From Clostridia bacterium (lineage in GTDB: Bacteria; Bacillota_A; Clostridia; Christensenellales; Aristaeellaceae), in contig BNUH01000001.1 of NCBI GenBank assembly GCA_025997215.1, forward strand, positions 62,001 through 126,000: a stretch of 64,000 nucleotides of DNA, written 5' to 3'. Shown here piece by piece: positions 53,004 through 62,299 of this stretch. Within the stretch, counting starts at the first letter, position 1, and every line of letters starts with the position of its first letter. The translations under genes and the position numbers were made by a program. The notes below the pieces were generated by a model. It had not been told where the DNA came from. It saw nothing but the letters and a program-made list of their open reading frames with translations, and ran no database searches.

Positions 53004-53741
53004 ATGCCGCAAAAAAACATCGCGCACCGTGGCTTCAGCGGTGAGTATCCCGAGAACACGCTGCTCGCTTTTGAAAAGGCTGTCGAGGAAGGCCGCTGCG
53101 ACGGCTTCGAGACGGATGTGCACTTGAGCGCGGACGGCGAGCTGGTCATCATCCATGACGACGAACTGGATCGCACCACCAACGGGAGCGGCCCGGTATC
53201 GGTCAAAACCCGCGCGGAATTGCTCGAGCTGGACGCCGGGATCAAGAAGGGAGAGCGCTTCGCAGGACAGCGGATACCGCTGCTAGCCCAGGTGTTGGAC
53301 GTCGCGAAAAAACATAGCGTTATACTAAATATTGAACTTAAGAATATGCCCAACCCATATCCCGGACTGGAGGCGAAGGTGATACAGCTCGTACGGGATA
53401 TGGGTATGGTTGAGCAGGTGCAGCTCTCCTCATTCAACCACCTGTCGATTGCATTGTGCAAACGCCTCGCGCCCGATATATACGCGGGACTGCTGTACTC
53501 CCAGCCGCTGTACCGGGCCGAGGAATACGCCAAATCATGCGGTGCGGACGCGCTGAACCTGCATTACCTGCTGCTTTACTATGAACCCGAGCTGGCCGCG
53601 CGCTGCAAAGCACTCGGCATCGAGTTAAACCTGTGGACGGTGAACGAATCCGCAGACATGGCGCGTCTGCAAACGATGGTGGATAGCGGATCGATTATAA
53701 CCAATTACCCAAACCGGATGCGCGAAGCTATGGCTGGTTAG
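53004..53741 (+). CDS. ugpQ: Glycerophosphodiester phosphodiesterase
   Basis: 245 residues with TTGGAGGTG before the ATG. IAHRGFSGEYPENTLLAFEK carries the catalytic His, FETDVHLSADGELVIIHDDE the metal Glu/Asp and second His, and LDRTTNGSGPV completes the site. No signal peptide, so it acts inside the cell, splitting glycerophosphodiesters to glycerol-3-phosphate and alcohol. Nothing shows what supplies the substrate. Confidence 0.93.
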   Translation: MPQKNIAHRGFSGEYPENTLLAFEKAVEEGRCDGFETDVHLSADGELVIIHDDELDRTTNGSGPVSVKTRAELLELDAGIKKGERFAGQRIPLLAQVLDVAKKHSVILNIELKNMPNPYPGLEAKVIQLVRDMGMVEQVQLSSFNHLSIALCKRLAPDIYAGLLYSQPLYRAEEYAKSCGADALNLHYLLLYYEPELAARCKALGIELNLWTVNESADMARLQTMVDSGSIITNYPNRMREAMAG

Positions 53742-53747
53742 TTTATG

Positions 53748-54896
53748 TTAATATAGTCGGTATGGCCGCGACATCTCCTGAAACGCGCTAAGCTGCGGCG
53801 CGAACGCCTCGGCAGCTTCGTCTGCGGTCAGCGCGTTGGTGCGGATTTTGTCGGTGCCTAGCAGCGAATCGACGGTAAACCGTTCGCGGTAATTCGTGTA
53901 CTGGAATTCCTGCGGATGCAGCAAGCGGATAGTCTCCATCAGCTTCAATCCGGCGTGGCATATGTTCGCGCGATCCCTGTCGAGGATGTGAACCTGCACA
54001 CCATGGCAGAGTTTCCCCGTGTGCTTGCTGAACATGGGTGAAAACGCCGCGCGTCTGAACCACACGCCGGGCAAGTTGAACGCGTTCATACGCCGCTCCA
54101 GTTCGCGGCTGTCGATCCACGGCGCGCCGATCAGTTCAAATGGCTGGGTGGTACCGCGCCCTTCGGATACGTTCGTGCCCTCGAATATACACGTGCCGGA
54201 GTAAACCATCGCAGCCGCGAACGACGCGCAGTTCGGCGACGGCGCGACCCAGGGCAGGTCGGTGTCATCCAGGTACATCGAGCGTTTCCAGCCTTGGATG
54301 GGAACGACGGTTAGATCCAAATCCAGTTTCAGGTAATCCTTGACATAGCGCGCGTATTCGCCGATGGTCAGGCCCGTGCGCGTGGGCAATTCATAATCCC
54401 CGACGAACGAGCGGAAGGCCGGATCGAGTATGGTTCCTTCGCACTTTTCACCGCCGATGGGGTTGATGCGATCCAACACGACCATGGGCTTGCCCGCTCC
54501 CGCGCAAGACTCCATCGCATATGATAACGAGTATAAATATGTAAAGAATCGTGCCCCGACATCCTGCATGTCGAACACGAACACGTCGAACGCCTCCAGC
54601 ATCTCACCTGTAAGCCGATGATCCGGCGCGGCATATGTGCTGAAAACGGGCACGCCCGTCTCCGCGTCGACGTACGAATCGAACTCCGCGCCAGCCTGTT
54701 CGCTGCCGCGCACGCCATGTTCACATGCGAACAGCGCTGTAAGCTTATAATCGTTATGGATTATATCGACCGCGCTGTGCAGCCGATGGCTGATACCCGT
54801 CTGGTTGGTCATCAGGCCGACGCGTTTGCTTTTCAACAACGCGTCAACGGAATTAAGGTTATCCAGGCCGCTCAACACATGCGCTCTATTTGTCAT
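53748..54896 (-). CDS. namZ: DUF1343 / NamZ-like exo-beta-N-acetylmuramidase, apparently cytoplasmic
   Basis: 382 residues. RVGLMTNQTGISHRLHSAVD, LTALFACEHGVRGSEQAGAE and FVFDMQDVGARFFTYLYSLS match DUF1343, characterised in Bacillus as NamZ, which removes MurNAc from glycan ends. MVVLDRINPIGGEKCEGTIL and APSPNCASFAAAMVYSGTC are also conserved. There is no signal peptide, unlike the secreted Bacillus enzyme, so muropeptide recycling inside the cell is suggested. The ATG overlaps the stop of the PIG-L gene by four bases. Last gene of a three-gene minus-strand operon. Confidence 0.9.
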   Translation of the reverse strand: MTNRAHVLSGLDNLNSVDALLKSKRVGLMTNQTGISHRLHSAVDIIHNDYKLTALFACEHGVRGSEQAGAEFDSYVDAETGVPVFSTYAAPDHRLTGEMLEAFDVFVFDMQDVGARFFTYLYSLSYAMESCAGAGKPMVVLDRINPIGGEKCEGTILDPAFRSFVGDYELPTRTGLTIGEYARYVKDYLKLDLDLTVVPIQGWKRSMYLDDTDLPWVAPSPNCASFAAAMVYSGTCIFEGTNVSEGRGTTQPFELIGAPWIDSRELERRMNAFNLPGVWFRRAAFSPMFSKHTGKLCHGVQVHILDRDRANICHAGLKLMETIRLLHPQEFQYTNYRERFTVDSLLGTDKIRTNALTADEAAEAFAPQLSAFQEMSRPYRLY

Positions 54897-55594
54897 AATA
54901 CGTCCAATGTCTGGCGTTTGCCAAAGTCTGTCGTTGCGAATGCCGTCGCGTGGTCGGCGTGTATGATCGCGCCGCGCACGATGCTCAGCGCTTCATAATA
55001 TCGCAAATACTTGAACGATGTCGAATGCTCGGCGAGCCACAGGTGTTTGATCGCATCCTTCCACAACGGGAACGCGTCCGTTACATCAAAATAATAGTAT
55101 GGCTTGAACTCCTCGGCGTCCTCCCAATTCTCCGCGAACATGCAGCGGCCTATCGGCGCGGGCGGCAGGTCGCTGGGGAACGTGGGCAGCGACGCGTAGA
55201 ATACGGCGTTCTGCGTGATGACATGCGCCGCCGTGTGATCCTTGTGGATGCTGTTCTGCCAGTGGAACAGGACGTTGGTTACCTGCTTTTCGCGCATAGT
55301 TCGCGCCAGCTTCAGCTCCAATGCCTGCGAAGGGTAAAGCTCGCCGTCGGGCGTGTCGAATACGATGCTCTCACCGCCGATGGTTTGTGCGAATAGCTCG
55401 GCGTCGGCGGCGTTTTTCGCGCGGAATTCATCCACATTCATGCTTGGAGGAGCGCCGCGTTCGCCCGCGGTCAAGTCCAGCAGGATCACCCGGTCGCCGC
55501 GCATGGCGTGCTTGGCCAGCAGCATGCCGCAGGTGAGCTGCGAATCCCCGGTATGCGCGCCGACGGCCATTATGGTTTTAGTCTGTTCTGGCAT
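54893..55594 (-). CDS. PIG-L/LmbE-family deacetylase with a variant metal motif
   Basis: 233 residues from ATG 55594, eight bases after GGAG. The usual AHPDDE motif reads AVGAHTGDSQLTCG: the His and first Asp position are kept, the second Asp/Glu pair is replaced by Ser-Gln. The second metal motif HKDHTAAH is intact. TAGERGAPPSMNVDEFRAKN matches the family. It probably removes an acetyl group from an N-acetyl sugar or related compound. Cotranscribed with NamZ (overlap) and the GNAT protein (5-base gap), pointing to amino-sugar or wall-fragment metabolism. Confidence 0.85.
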   Translation of the reverse strand: MPEQTKTIMAVGAHTGDSQLTCGMLLAKHAMRGDRVILLDLTAGERGAPPSMNVDEFRAKNAADAELFAQTIGGESIVFDTPDGELYPSQALELKLARTMREKQVTNVLFHWQNSIHKDHTAAHVITQNAVFYASLPTFPSDLPPAPIGRCMFAENWEDAEEFKPYYYFDVTDAFPLWKDAIKHLWLAEHSTSFKYLRYYEALSIVRGAIIHADHATAFATTDFGKRQTLDVL

Positions 55595-55599
55595 TATAA

Positions 55600-56601
55600 T
55601 CACTCCAACTCCCGTTTCATTATAACGAATCTGCGAGCCACGCGGAATCCCGTTCGCGCGTACAACCGTTGAGCGTGGTTGTCGTCCCCGGTGAACAGCG
55701 TGCTGAACGCCGCGCCTTCCGCGATGAATTCCTGCATCAGCAGGTTGAATAGCACCGTCGCGATGCCGCGTCGCTCGTACAGCGGATCAGTGCATATCCC
55801 CGTGAACCAGCCACGGCCGCTGGGTTGTTTATCAACTGGCCCAGTGAACCCGACGATCCTGCCCTCGTGGGTTGCGGCCAGTATGGGTCTGGGATGGTCG
55901 GCAGCGCACTCGTCGCGCAGCACCTTGCGCCAATACTCGCTGCCTACGCGGTCGCACATACCGTCGTAATCATAGCCCAGCGCGGGATCGTAGCGTCCGG
56001 TCTCGATGCCATCGCCGCGCAGTTTGATCTGCAGTTCGTCAAGATTATCGGGCGCGCGGTATTCTGCCAGATTCAGATACATTGCGACCTCGCGGTAGGC
56101 ATCTGCAAAACCGCTATATAATAGGAAGCCATGCCCCGCACAATCCTCGTCCACACCCGGCGCGTTGTTGTGGTCGTGACCGGGCGTGCCAGGCACGATC
56201 CAGTCCAGGTTGATGGGATTGCCGCCCGAACAGACGGCGGACGTCTTGCCCGCCCGCCGGAACGCATCCAGCAAGGCGTTCAGCAGCGCGGTTCCGAGGC
56301 CTTGACCACGCACGGATTTGTCTACAAATATACAGGTTATATAGCCGGGGGTATTCCCGTCATGCTCCTTGGGCAGGAATACTTTCTTGGTTATACCATT
56401 TATGAATCCAACGATGGCACTGTCCTTCTCCGCGACGAGGGAAAAGGCCGGGTCATAATTGGGGTTGGATAAGAATATCGATTCATAGCGCGCATGATCC
56501 ATCGGCGCGTAAACCACCTCGCGCGCGTTGACGCTGGCATTCCATATGCGGGTAACGCCGGGCAGATCGGTTCGCTCCATCCGCCGAATGGTTATTGACA
56601 C
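55600..56601 (-). CDS. Protein with two GNAT acetyltransferase domains
   Basis: 333 residues from GTG 56601, after ACGGGGGATAATTCA; the frame continues upstream with poorer starts. The N-terminal GNAT domain (RRMERTDLPGVTRIWN) has acetyl-CoA loop VDKSVRGQGLGTALLNALLD; the C-terminal one has CTDPLYERRGIATVLFNLLM and ends HAQRLYARTGFRVARRFV. Both pyrophosphate-binding Q/R-x-x-G-x-G/A loops look intact. The substrate is unknown; next to a deacetylase and NamZ, an amino sugar is a reasonable guess. First gene of the operon. Confidence 0.87.
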   Translation of the reverse strand: MSITIRRMERTDLPGVTRIWNASVNAREVVYAPMDHARYESIFLSNPNYDPAFSLVAEKDSAIVGFINGITKKVFLPKEHDGNTPGYITCIFVDKSVRGQGLGTALLNALLDAFRRAGKTSAVCSGGNPINLDWIVPGTPGHDHNNAPGVDEDCAGHGFLLYSGFADAYREVAMYLNLAEYRAPDNLDELQIKLRGDGIETGRYDPALGYDYDGMCDRVGSEYWRKVLRDECAADHPRPILAATHEGRIVGFTGPVDKQPSGRGWFTGICTDPLYERRGIATVLFNLLMQEFIAEGAAFSTLFTGDDNHAQRLYARTGFRVARRFVIMKRELE

Positions 56602-56743
56602 TGAATTATCCCCCGTTTCGAACGGCGTTGTAAAGTTAGCAACGAAAACTCCCAATAAATACTGTCATGTATTCTGCAGGAAACGTGGAATTCCTGTCGA
56701 AATCATAATATAATACAGAAGTATTATAGCGAGAGGTGCGGGC

Positions 56744-57694
56744 ATGAAGCGCAGACGCCGTTTACATATAACCCAGGACGACGCTCAACTATTCCTGCTG
56801 TCGCTGCCGACGGCGGTGTGGTATCTGTGCTTCTGTTACCTGCCCATGTTCGGCGTGATCATCGCGTTCAAGAATTACCGCGTCGCGGCTGGCAAGGGAT
56901 TCATTTACAGCCTGCTGGTCAATAGCAAGTGGGTCGGGTTTGAAAATTTCATGTACCTATTCAAAACCAAATATGCGGCGATAATTTTCAAGAACACCAT
57001 CGGTTATAATGCAATATTCATCGTGCTAGGCGTCGTAATCCCCGTCGCATTGGCGATCATGATCAGCGAACTGTACTCCGCGAAACTGCGGCGCGTGTGC
57101 CAGACGGCTATGTTCCTGCCGCACTTTTTGTCGTGGGTGGTCGTCGGGTACTTCGTGTTTGCATTCTTATCCACCGATAAGGGTTTGGCGAATGGACTGA
57201 TCAAGGCCAGCGGCGGCGCACCCATATTCTGGTATCAGTCGCCGCAATACTGGCCATACCTCCTCGTATTCATGCAGCTGTGGAAAACCGTCGGCTACGG
57301 CATGGTCGTGTACCTGGCCGCCATCAACGGCATCGACGGCGCGCTCTATGAGGCCGCCGTGATCGACGGCGCTAATAAATCCCAGCAGGTGCGCTACATC
57401 ACGCTGCCGCTGCTGCGCCCGATCATGTCGATCATGGTGATAATGGCCGTCGGCAGGATATTCAACTCGGACTTTGGGCTGTTCTACCGCACGACGCAGA
57501 ATTCGAACTCACTGACGAGCGTGTTCCTGACGATCGACGTGTACGTGTACAACAGCCTATTCGCGGCGGGTGGCAAGCCTCAGTATACCTATGCGTCGGC
57601 GGCGGGCTTGCTGCAGTCCGTGCTGGGTTGTCTGACGTTGTTAACCGCAAACGCTGTCGTAAAAAAGATCGACCCCGACAGCGCATTCTTTTAG
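56744..57694 (+). CDS. Sugar ABC transporter permease, LplB type
   Basis: 316 residues. PTAVWYLCFCYLPMFGVIIA, FKNYRVAAGKGFIYSLL and GFENFMYLFKT are the LplB/YteP pattern of glycan importers. The coupling loop YEAAVIDGANKSQQVRY is followed by ITLPLLRP. GAGAGGTG precedes the ATG; TATAAT-like boxes lie at 56709-56727. First gene of a three-gene importer without an ATPase. Confidence 0.92.
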   Translation: MKRRRRLHITQDDAQLFLLSLPTAVWYLCFCYLPMFGVIIAFKNYRVAAGKGFIYSLLVNSKWVGFENFMYLFKTKYAAIIFKNTIGYNAIFIVLGVVIPVALAIMISELYSAKLRRVCQTAMFLPHFLSWVVVGYFVFAFLSTDKGLANGLIKASGGAPIFWYQSPQYWPYLLVFMQLWKTVGYGMVVYLAAINGIDGALYEAAVIDGANKSQQVRYITLPLLRPIMSIMVIMAVGRIFNSDFGLFYRTTQNSNSLTSVFLTIDVYVYNSLFAAGGKPQYTYASAAGLLQSVLGCLTLLTANAVVKKIDPDSAFF

Positions 57695-57710
57695 GAAGGA
57701 GTAATACAGT

Positions 57711-58661
57711 ATGCAGACTGAACCCGCGGCATTTGACAGCCCAATCAGGCCCGCCCACGACGGCGCTCGGCGGTTCATGCGCGTGAATCCACTGGCAAAC
57801 GCGTTGTTTTCGATACTGTTTATACTCCTTGCTGTGATCACGGTCGCGCCGTTGGTATTCGTTATCATCATTTCATTTTCGTCGGAAGCCTCGATCAATC
57901 AGATCGGCTACAGCTTCGTGCCGCTGTCGTGGGGTGTGTCGGCATACAAATATCTGTGGGCGATGAATGCGCAGGTGGTTCGCGCGTTCCTTAATTCGCT
58001 GGGTGTCACGCTGGCTGGCACCGCGCTTGGGCTGATCCTCACCAGCACGATGGGGTATGTGCTCTCGCGCCGGAACTATTTTGCGCGCGGATTCTTTACC
58101 GTATATATATTCATCCCGATGCTGTTCTCCGGCGGCCTGGTTTCGACATATGTCGTGAATACCCAGCTGTTCGGGCTGATGAATTCATACTTCGCGCTGA
58201 TACTGCCGCTGGCTTGCTCGACATTCTACACGATCATACTGCGGACGTTCTTCCAGACCTCGGTGCCGGATTCGATCATCGAGTCCGGTAAGATCGACGG
58301 CGCGTCCCAGTTTTCGATATACCTAAGGCTGGTGCTGCCGATATCGCTGCCGGGTATTGCGACGATCGGGCTGTTCCTCACATTCGCATACTGGAATGAT
58401 TGGTACCAAGCGCTGCTGTATATCCGCAGCACCCACCCGCAGCTGTATACATTGCAATTCATGCTGGTGATGATCGAGCGCGGCATCGACTTCCTGACCA
58501 AGGCCGCGGCATACATGAGCGCGGATTCGTCGAAGGATCTGCCCAGCGAGACGATGCGCATGGCGATCGTGGTGGTCGCGGTGCTGCCGATCGCATGCTC
58601 GTATCCATTTTTCCAGAAATACTTTATATCAGGCCTGACGATAGGCGCGGTTAAAGGTTGA
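57711..58661 (+). CDS. Sugar ABC transporter permease, LplC type
   Basis: 316 residues; a ribosome site GGAAGGAG lies ahead. NALFSILFILLAVITVAPLV is the first span. The coupling loop IIESGKIDGASQFSIY is followed by LRLVLPISLPG. YWNDWYQALLYIRSTHP and the end SYPFFQKYFISGLTIGAVKG are diagnostic for the LplC/YtcP class. Second core subunit of the third importer. Confidence 0.93.
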   Translation: MQTEPAAFDSPIRPAHDGARRFMRVNPLANALFSILFILLAVITVAPLVFVIIISFSSEASINQIGYSFVPLSWGVSAYKYLWAMNAQVVRAFLNSLGVTLAGTALGLILTSTMGYVLSRRNYFARGFFTVYIFIPMLFSGGLVSTYVVNTQLFGLMNSYFALILPLACSTFYTIILRTFFQTSVPDSIIESGKIDGASQFSIYLRLVLPISLPGIATIGLFLTFAYWNDWYQALLYIRSTHPQLYTLQFMLVMIERGIDFLTKAAAYMSADSSKDLPSETMRMAIVVVAVLPIACSYPFFQKYFISGLTIGAVKG

Positions 58662-58724
58662 CGTACGAATACTTGACGGCCTATAGCCGTTAAGGGATAT
58701 AACAATTCTCAGGAGGTAGTAACT

Positions 58725-60191
58725 ATGAAGCGATTGATCCCCATCCTGCTGACGCTCGCGCTGGTGATGTGCGGCGTCTCGTTTGCCCAGGCCTCGGCCA
58801 ACCCCGTCAACCTCATCTGGTGGATGGGCACCGACACCACCGCGCCGACCGACCAGGCGATGGTTGAGGCGGAGCTGAACAAGCTGTCGGCGGAAGCGCT
58901 GGGCATCACAATCCAGTGCACGTACATGACCAACGACCAGATCCGTCTGGCGATGAGCGCGGGCGAATACTTCGACATCGCGTTCACGACCAACGGTTGG
59001 TACAACGACTTTAACATGAACGTGTACGACGGCATGTTCAAGAACATCGACGGCCTCGTCCAAGAACTGACGCCCGATCTGTGGGCCAGCATGCCGGACA
59101 TGCTCTGGCAGGGTTCATATGTGAACGTGGATGGGCAGGAAGGCCTGTACGCCGTTCCGGTCATGAAGGACTACGGCATAGAGGTATTCTGGATCATCGA
59201 CATCGATTACTTCGTCACGGAGAAGGGCTTTGAGATCCTGCCGAATATGACGTTCGACGCGATCGAGCCGTTCCTGGCGCAGTACAAGGCGGACTTCCCG
59301 AATGATTACCCGATCAAGGAACCCAGGGGCGGCATAACATCCTGGAGCAACTTCATGGATTGGATCAATGAGGACTCCATGATATCGCTGTCATACAACG
59401 ATATCGGCACCGAGAATGAGGGCACCGTGTACCTGGCGTTTGAGATGCCTGAATTCATCGAGCGCGTGTCCACGATCCGCCGCTGGTATGAGGCGGGCTT
59501 CATCAATCCGGATGCCGCCGTTACCCAGTCGCTGGGCCGCGCGTCACGTGGTGTGATCCAGTCGGGCCAGGGATTCTACGGCGCGGATTCCATCTGGTCC
59601 AACGCGCGGCAGAAGGCCTCGGCCATCTCGCGTTATGATGGGCCGTTCCTGTCCACCTACTCGCTGCAGGGTTCGCTGCTGGCCATCAGCGCCGCCAGCA
59701 ACCATGTTGAAGAATCATTGAAGATTCTCGAATACGCCAACCTCAACCGCACCTACCGCAATATGATGCGCTACGGCTTGCAGGACGTCCATTACACAGC
59801 CAACGAGGATGGCACCGTCACCAAGCTCAAGCAGGGCAGCGAGAATTACTCGCCTTGGGCGTACACCCAGGCGTCGTATTCCAACAGCGCGGTAGAAGCC
59901 TCGCCATTCCCGTCCGTTCCGGCCGACCCGAATATGTGGCAGGTCGTCTGGGCCGGCTACAGCGAAGCCGTGACCTCGACGGCACTGGGCTTTGCATTCG
60001 ACTACACGCCCGTACAGGCGCAGGTGAATGCGGCCATGGCCATCAAGGAAATGTACTGGGCCGAGATGCAGACGGGCACATCCGATCCGGCGGTCGTGTT
60101 CCCGCAGATCATCAAGGAACTGGAGGACGCGGGCATCCGTGACGTCATCGCCGAGGCGCAGAGCCAGCTCAACGCGTTCTTAGGAAAGTAA
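58725..60191 (+). CDS. Extracellular solute-binding protein of the LplA type
   Basis: 488 residues with CAGGAGGT before the ATG. The signal peptide is LIPILLTLALVMCGVSFA; its Cys follows Met, not Gly/Ala/Ser, so it is not a proper lipobox, and cleavage near AQASA is likelier. The mature part: PVNLIWWMGTDTTAPTDQAM, IRLAMSAGEYFDIAFTTNGW, WIIDIDYFVTEKGFEILPN and ISAASNHVEESLKILEYANL, a family-1 fold. It serves the two upstream permeases and probably binds a complex sugar. Confidence 0.9.
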   Translation: MKRLIPILLTLALVMCGVSFAQASANPVNLIWWMGTDTTAPTDQAMVEAELNKLSAEALGITIQCTYMTNDQIRLAMSAGEYFDIAFTTNGWYNDFNMNVYDGMFKNIDGLVQELTPDLWASMPDMLWQGSYVNVDGQEGLYAVPVMKDYGIEVFWIIDIDYFVTEKGFEILPNMTFDAIEPFLAQYKADFPNDYPIKEPRGGITSWSNFMDWINEDSMISLSYNDIGTENEGTVYLAFEMPEFIERVSTIRRWYEAGFINPDAAVTQSLGRASRGVIQSGQGFYGADSIWSNARQKASAISRYDGPFLSTYSLQGSLLAISAASNHVEESLKILEYANLNRTYRNMMRYGLQDVHYTANEDGTVTKLKQGSENYSPWAYTQASYSNSAVEASPFPSVPADPNMWQVVWAGYSEAVTSTALGFAFDYTPVQAQVNAAMAIKEMYWAEMQTGTSDPAVVFPQIIKELEDAGIRDVIAEAQSQLNAFLGK

Positions 60192-60210
60192 CAATCAGGT
60201 AAATTAAGGC

Positions 60211-60242
60211 AAGGCTGGGAAGGCGTCAGCCTTTCCAGCCTT
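60211..60242 (+). terminator. Terminator of the LplABC-like operon
   Basis: AAGGCTGGGAAGGC (60211-60224), loop GTCA, GCCTTTCCAGCCTT (60229-60242): 14 bp with one G-T. It is followed by CATTATG, so release may be incomplete and allow read-through to etfB. Confidence 0.6.
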
Positions 60243-60265
60243 CATTATGAATGAGTACGGTGCTT

Positions 60266-61078
60266 ATGGAAATATTTGTATGCATTAAGCAAGTGCCCGC
60301 CACATCCAACGTGCGTGTGGATGATTCGACGGGTGTCCTGATTCGGCAGGGCGTCGAGAGCAAGATGAATCCGTACGACCTGTTTGCGCTGGAGGCGGCC
60401 TTACGGCTCAAGGAATCCGACGGCGCGCGTGTGACGGTCGGGACGATGGGCCCGCCGCAGGCCGCCGACATAATCCGCGAGGCATACTGGATGGGCGCGG
60501 ACGCGGGGTATCTGCTGTCGGATAGGCGCATGGGCGGCGCGGATGTGCTGGCAACCAGCTACACGCTGGCGCAGGCGGTGCGCTCGATAGGAGATTTCGA
60601 CCTGATACTGTGCGGGCGGCAGACCACGGACGGCGATACGGCGCAGGTCGGTCCTGCGATGGCCGAGCATCTGAAGATCCCGCACGCGGCGTGGGCCAGT
60701 TCACTCACGGTGGATGGCGGCAGCGTGCGCGTCGAGCAACAGCTGCAGGATGTTGTCGAAACGGTGTGGATGCCATTCCCTTGCCTGGTTACCGTCGAAC
60801 AGGATATCTACACGCCGCGTCTGCCATCGCTCAAACGCCGTAAGGTTGTGAAGGATTGGCCCGTCGCCACCATCACGCTGGATAACCTGCCGGACACGAA
60901 TGCGGAACACTACGGGCTATCGGGCAGTCCGACCCAGGTTGAGAAGATATTCCCGCCGGAGCGCGAGTCCGCGCGCGAATTATGGGCGGGTTCCGACAGC
61001 GCGTCCCGGCTGATGGACTGGCTGCGGCGAGAGAAGTTCATCCAAGTTAACCAACTAACCGCGCGGAAGGGGGCGTAG
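60266..61078 (+). CDS. etfB: Electron transfer flavoprotein beta subunit (LctB-like)
   Basis: 270 residues from ATG 60266; the ribosome site is weak. MEIFVCIKQVPATSNVRVD is the canonical EtfB start. ALEAALRLKESDGARVTVGT and LILCGRQTTDGDTAQVGPAM follow, the latter being the nucleotide/FAD loop with the DGDTAQVGP motif of bifurcating EtfB. With the next two genes it matches the lactate dehydrogenase-ETF complex known from Acetobacterium. Confidence 0.93.
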   Translation: MEIFVCIKQVPATSNVRVDDSTGVLIRQGVESKMNPYDLFALEAALRLKESDGARVTVGTMGPPQAADIIREAYWMGADAGYLLSDRRMGGADVLATSYTLAQAVRSIGDFDLILCGRQTTDGDTAQVGPAMAEHLKIPHAAWASSLTVDGGSVRVEQQLQDVVETVWMPFPCLVTVEQDIYTPRLPSLKRRKVVKDWPVATITLDNLPDTNAEHYGLSGSPTQVEKIFPPERESARELWAGSDSASRLMDWLRREKFIQVNQLTARKGA

Positions 61079-61081
61079 CCG

Positions 61082-62299
61082 ATGCCTCAAATCGTAGTGC
61101 TGGAGCGCAAGTGCACGGGGTGCGGACAGTGCGTGGCTAAGTGCCCCTTCGACGGTATAATTATACAGAATAGTAAGGCCCAACTGACCGCCGCGTGCCG
61201 GGCGTGCGGGCTGTGCGTGAAGGCGTGCCCCGAACAGGCCATACTCGCGCTGGAACCCAAAGCCCCGCCATCCGACCTGAAACAATGGCAAGGCATTCTG
61301 GTATTCGCCGAGCAGCAGGGTGGACGGCTGCATCCCGTGTCGCTGGAATTGTTAGGCAAGGCCCGCGCGTTGGTCAAGACCGTGCCGCAGCAAGTGAACG
61401 CCGTCGTATTAGGGGAGAATGTAGGCCATTGTGCCGAAGAGCTGCGGCATTATGGCGCGGACGCGGTGTACGTGTACGACGATCCGGCGTTGGGATTCTT
61501 TAGAGCGGACGCGTTTGCGTCATGCCTGGAGGATTGCATCCAGTTTATAAAGCCGTCGGTCGTGCTGGTTGGCGCGACGGCGTTGGGACGCTCCCTCGCG
61601 CCGCGGACGGCGGTTCGGTTCCACTCGGGGTTGACGGCGGATTGTACGCGCCTCGACTTGCGCGAGGACGGCGGCTTGATTCAGACGCGCCCGGCGTTCG
61701 GCGGGAACATCATGGCGCGGATCGTCACGCCGAATACCCGCCCACAATTCGCGACGGTGCGTTACAAGGTGATGGACGCGCCGGAACGCTCGTCGGAACC
61801 GCGCGGTGAGATCATCCGACGGCGGATACCCAAAGGCGTCAGCGGTTCGCTGTCACGCTTGATCGATGTGAAACCCGTACCTAAGGCGTTGAACATTTCA
61901 GAAGCCGAGCTGATCGTCGCCGCCGGGCGCGGCATCCGCAAGGAATCCGACCTGGCGATGATCCAAGAATTGGCGGCGCTTTTGGGCGGCGAGTTCGCGG
62001 TATCGCGTCCGCTGGCCGAGAAGGGCTGGGCATCCAACCTCCGCCAGATTGGATTGTCGGGAAGAACCGTGCGTCCAAAGCTGATCCTCACATTTGGGAT
62101 CAGCGGTTCGGTTCAGTTCGCGGCGGGGATGGATGGCAGCGAACGGATTGTCGCCGTCAACACCGACCCGGACGCGACGATCTTAAAGATGGCGCATGTG
62201 GGTATCGTCGGTGACTTGTATAATATAGTACCATTTATGATTGAATCACTGAAACGCGGGGAACCACTGCCGCTATCGCCGTTGGAGGGATCATTGTAA
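61082..62299 (+). CDS. etfA: Electron transfer flavoprotein alpha subunit with N-terminal 2[4Fe-4S] ferredoxin domain (LctC-like)
   Basis: 405 residues starting three bases after the etfB stop. Residues 1-60 have two cluster motifs, C11-C14-C17-C21 (CTGCGQCVAKC) and C39-C42-C45-C49 (CRACGLCVKAC). The ETF alpha domain follows (GILVFAEQQGGRLHPVSLEL, TGLTADCT-like SGLTADCTRLDL). The FAD domain has LIVAAGRGIRKESDLAMIQ, and KLILTFGISGSVQFAAGMDG near the C-terminus. The ferredoxin extension is expected where the ETF exchanges electrons with ferredoxin during confurcation. The stop overlaps the next start (TAATG). Confidence 0.93.
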   Translation: MPQIVVLERKCTGCGQCVAKCPFDGIIIQNSKAQLTAACRACGLCVKACPEQAILALEPKAPPSDLKQWQGILVFAEQQGGRLHPVSLELLGKARALVKTVPQQVNAVVLGENVGHCAEELRHYGADAVYVYDDPALGFFRADAFASCLEDCIQFIKPSVVLVGATALGRSLAPRTAVRFHSGLTADCTRLDLREDGGLIQTRPAFGGNIMARIVTPNTRPQFATVRYKVMDAPERSSEPRGEIIRRRIPKGVSGSLSRLIDVKPVPKALNISEAELIVAAGRGIRKESDLAMIQELAALLGGEFAVSRPLAEKGWASNLRQIGLSGRTVRPKLILTFGISGSVQFAAGMDGSERIVAVNTDPDATILKMAHVGIVGDLYNIVPFMIESLKRGEPLPLSPLEGSL

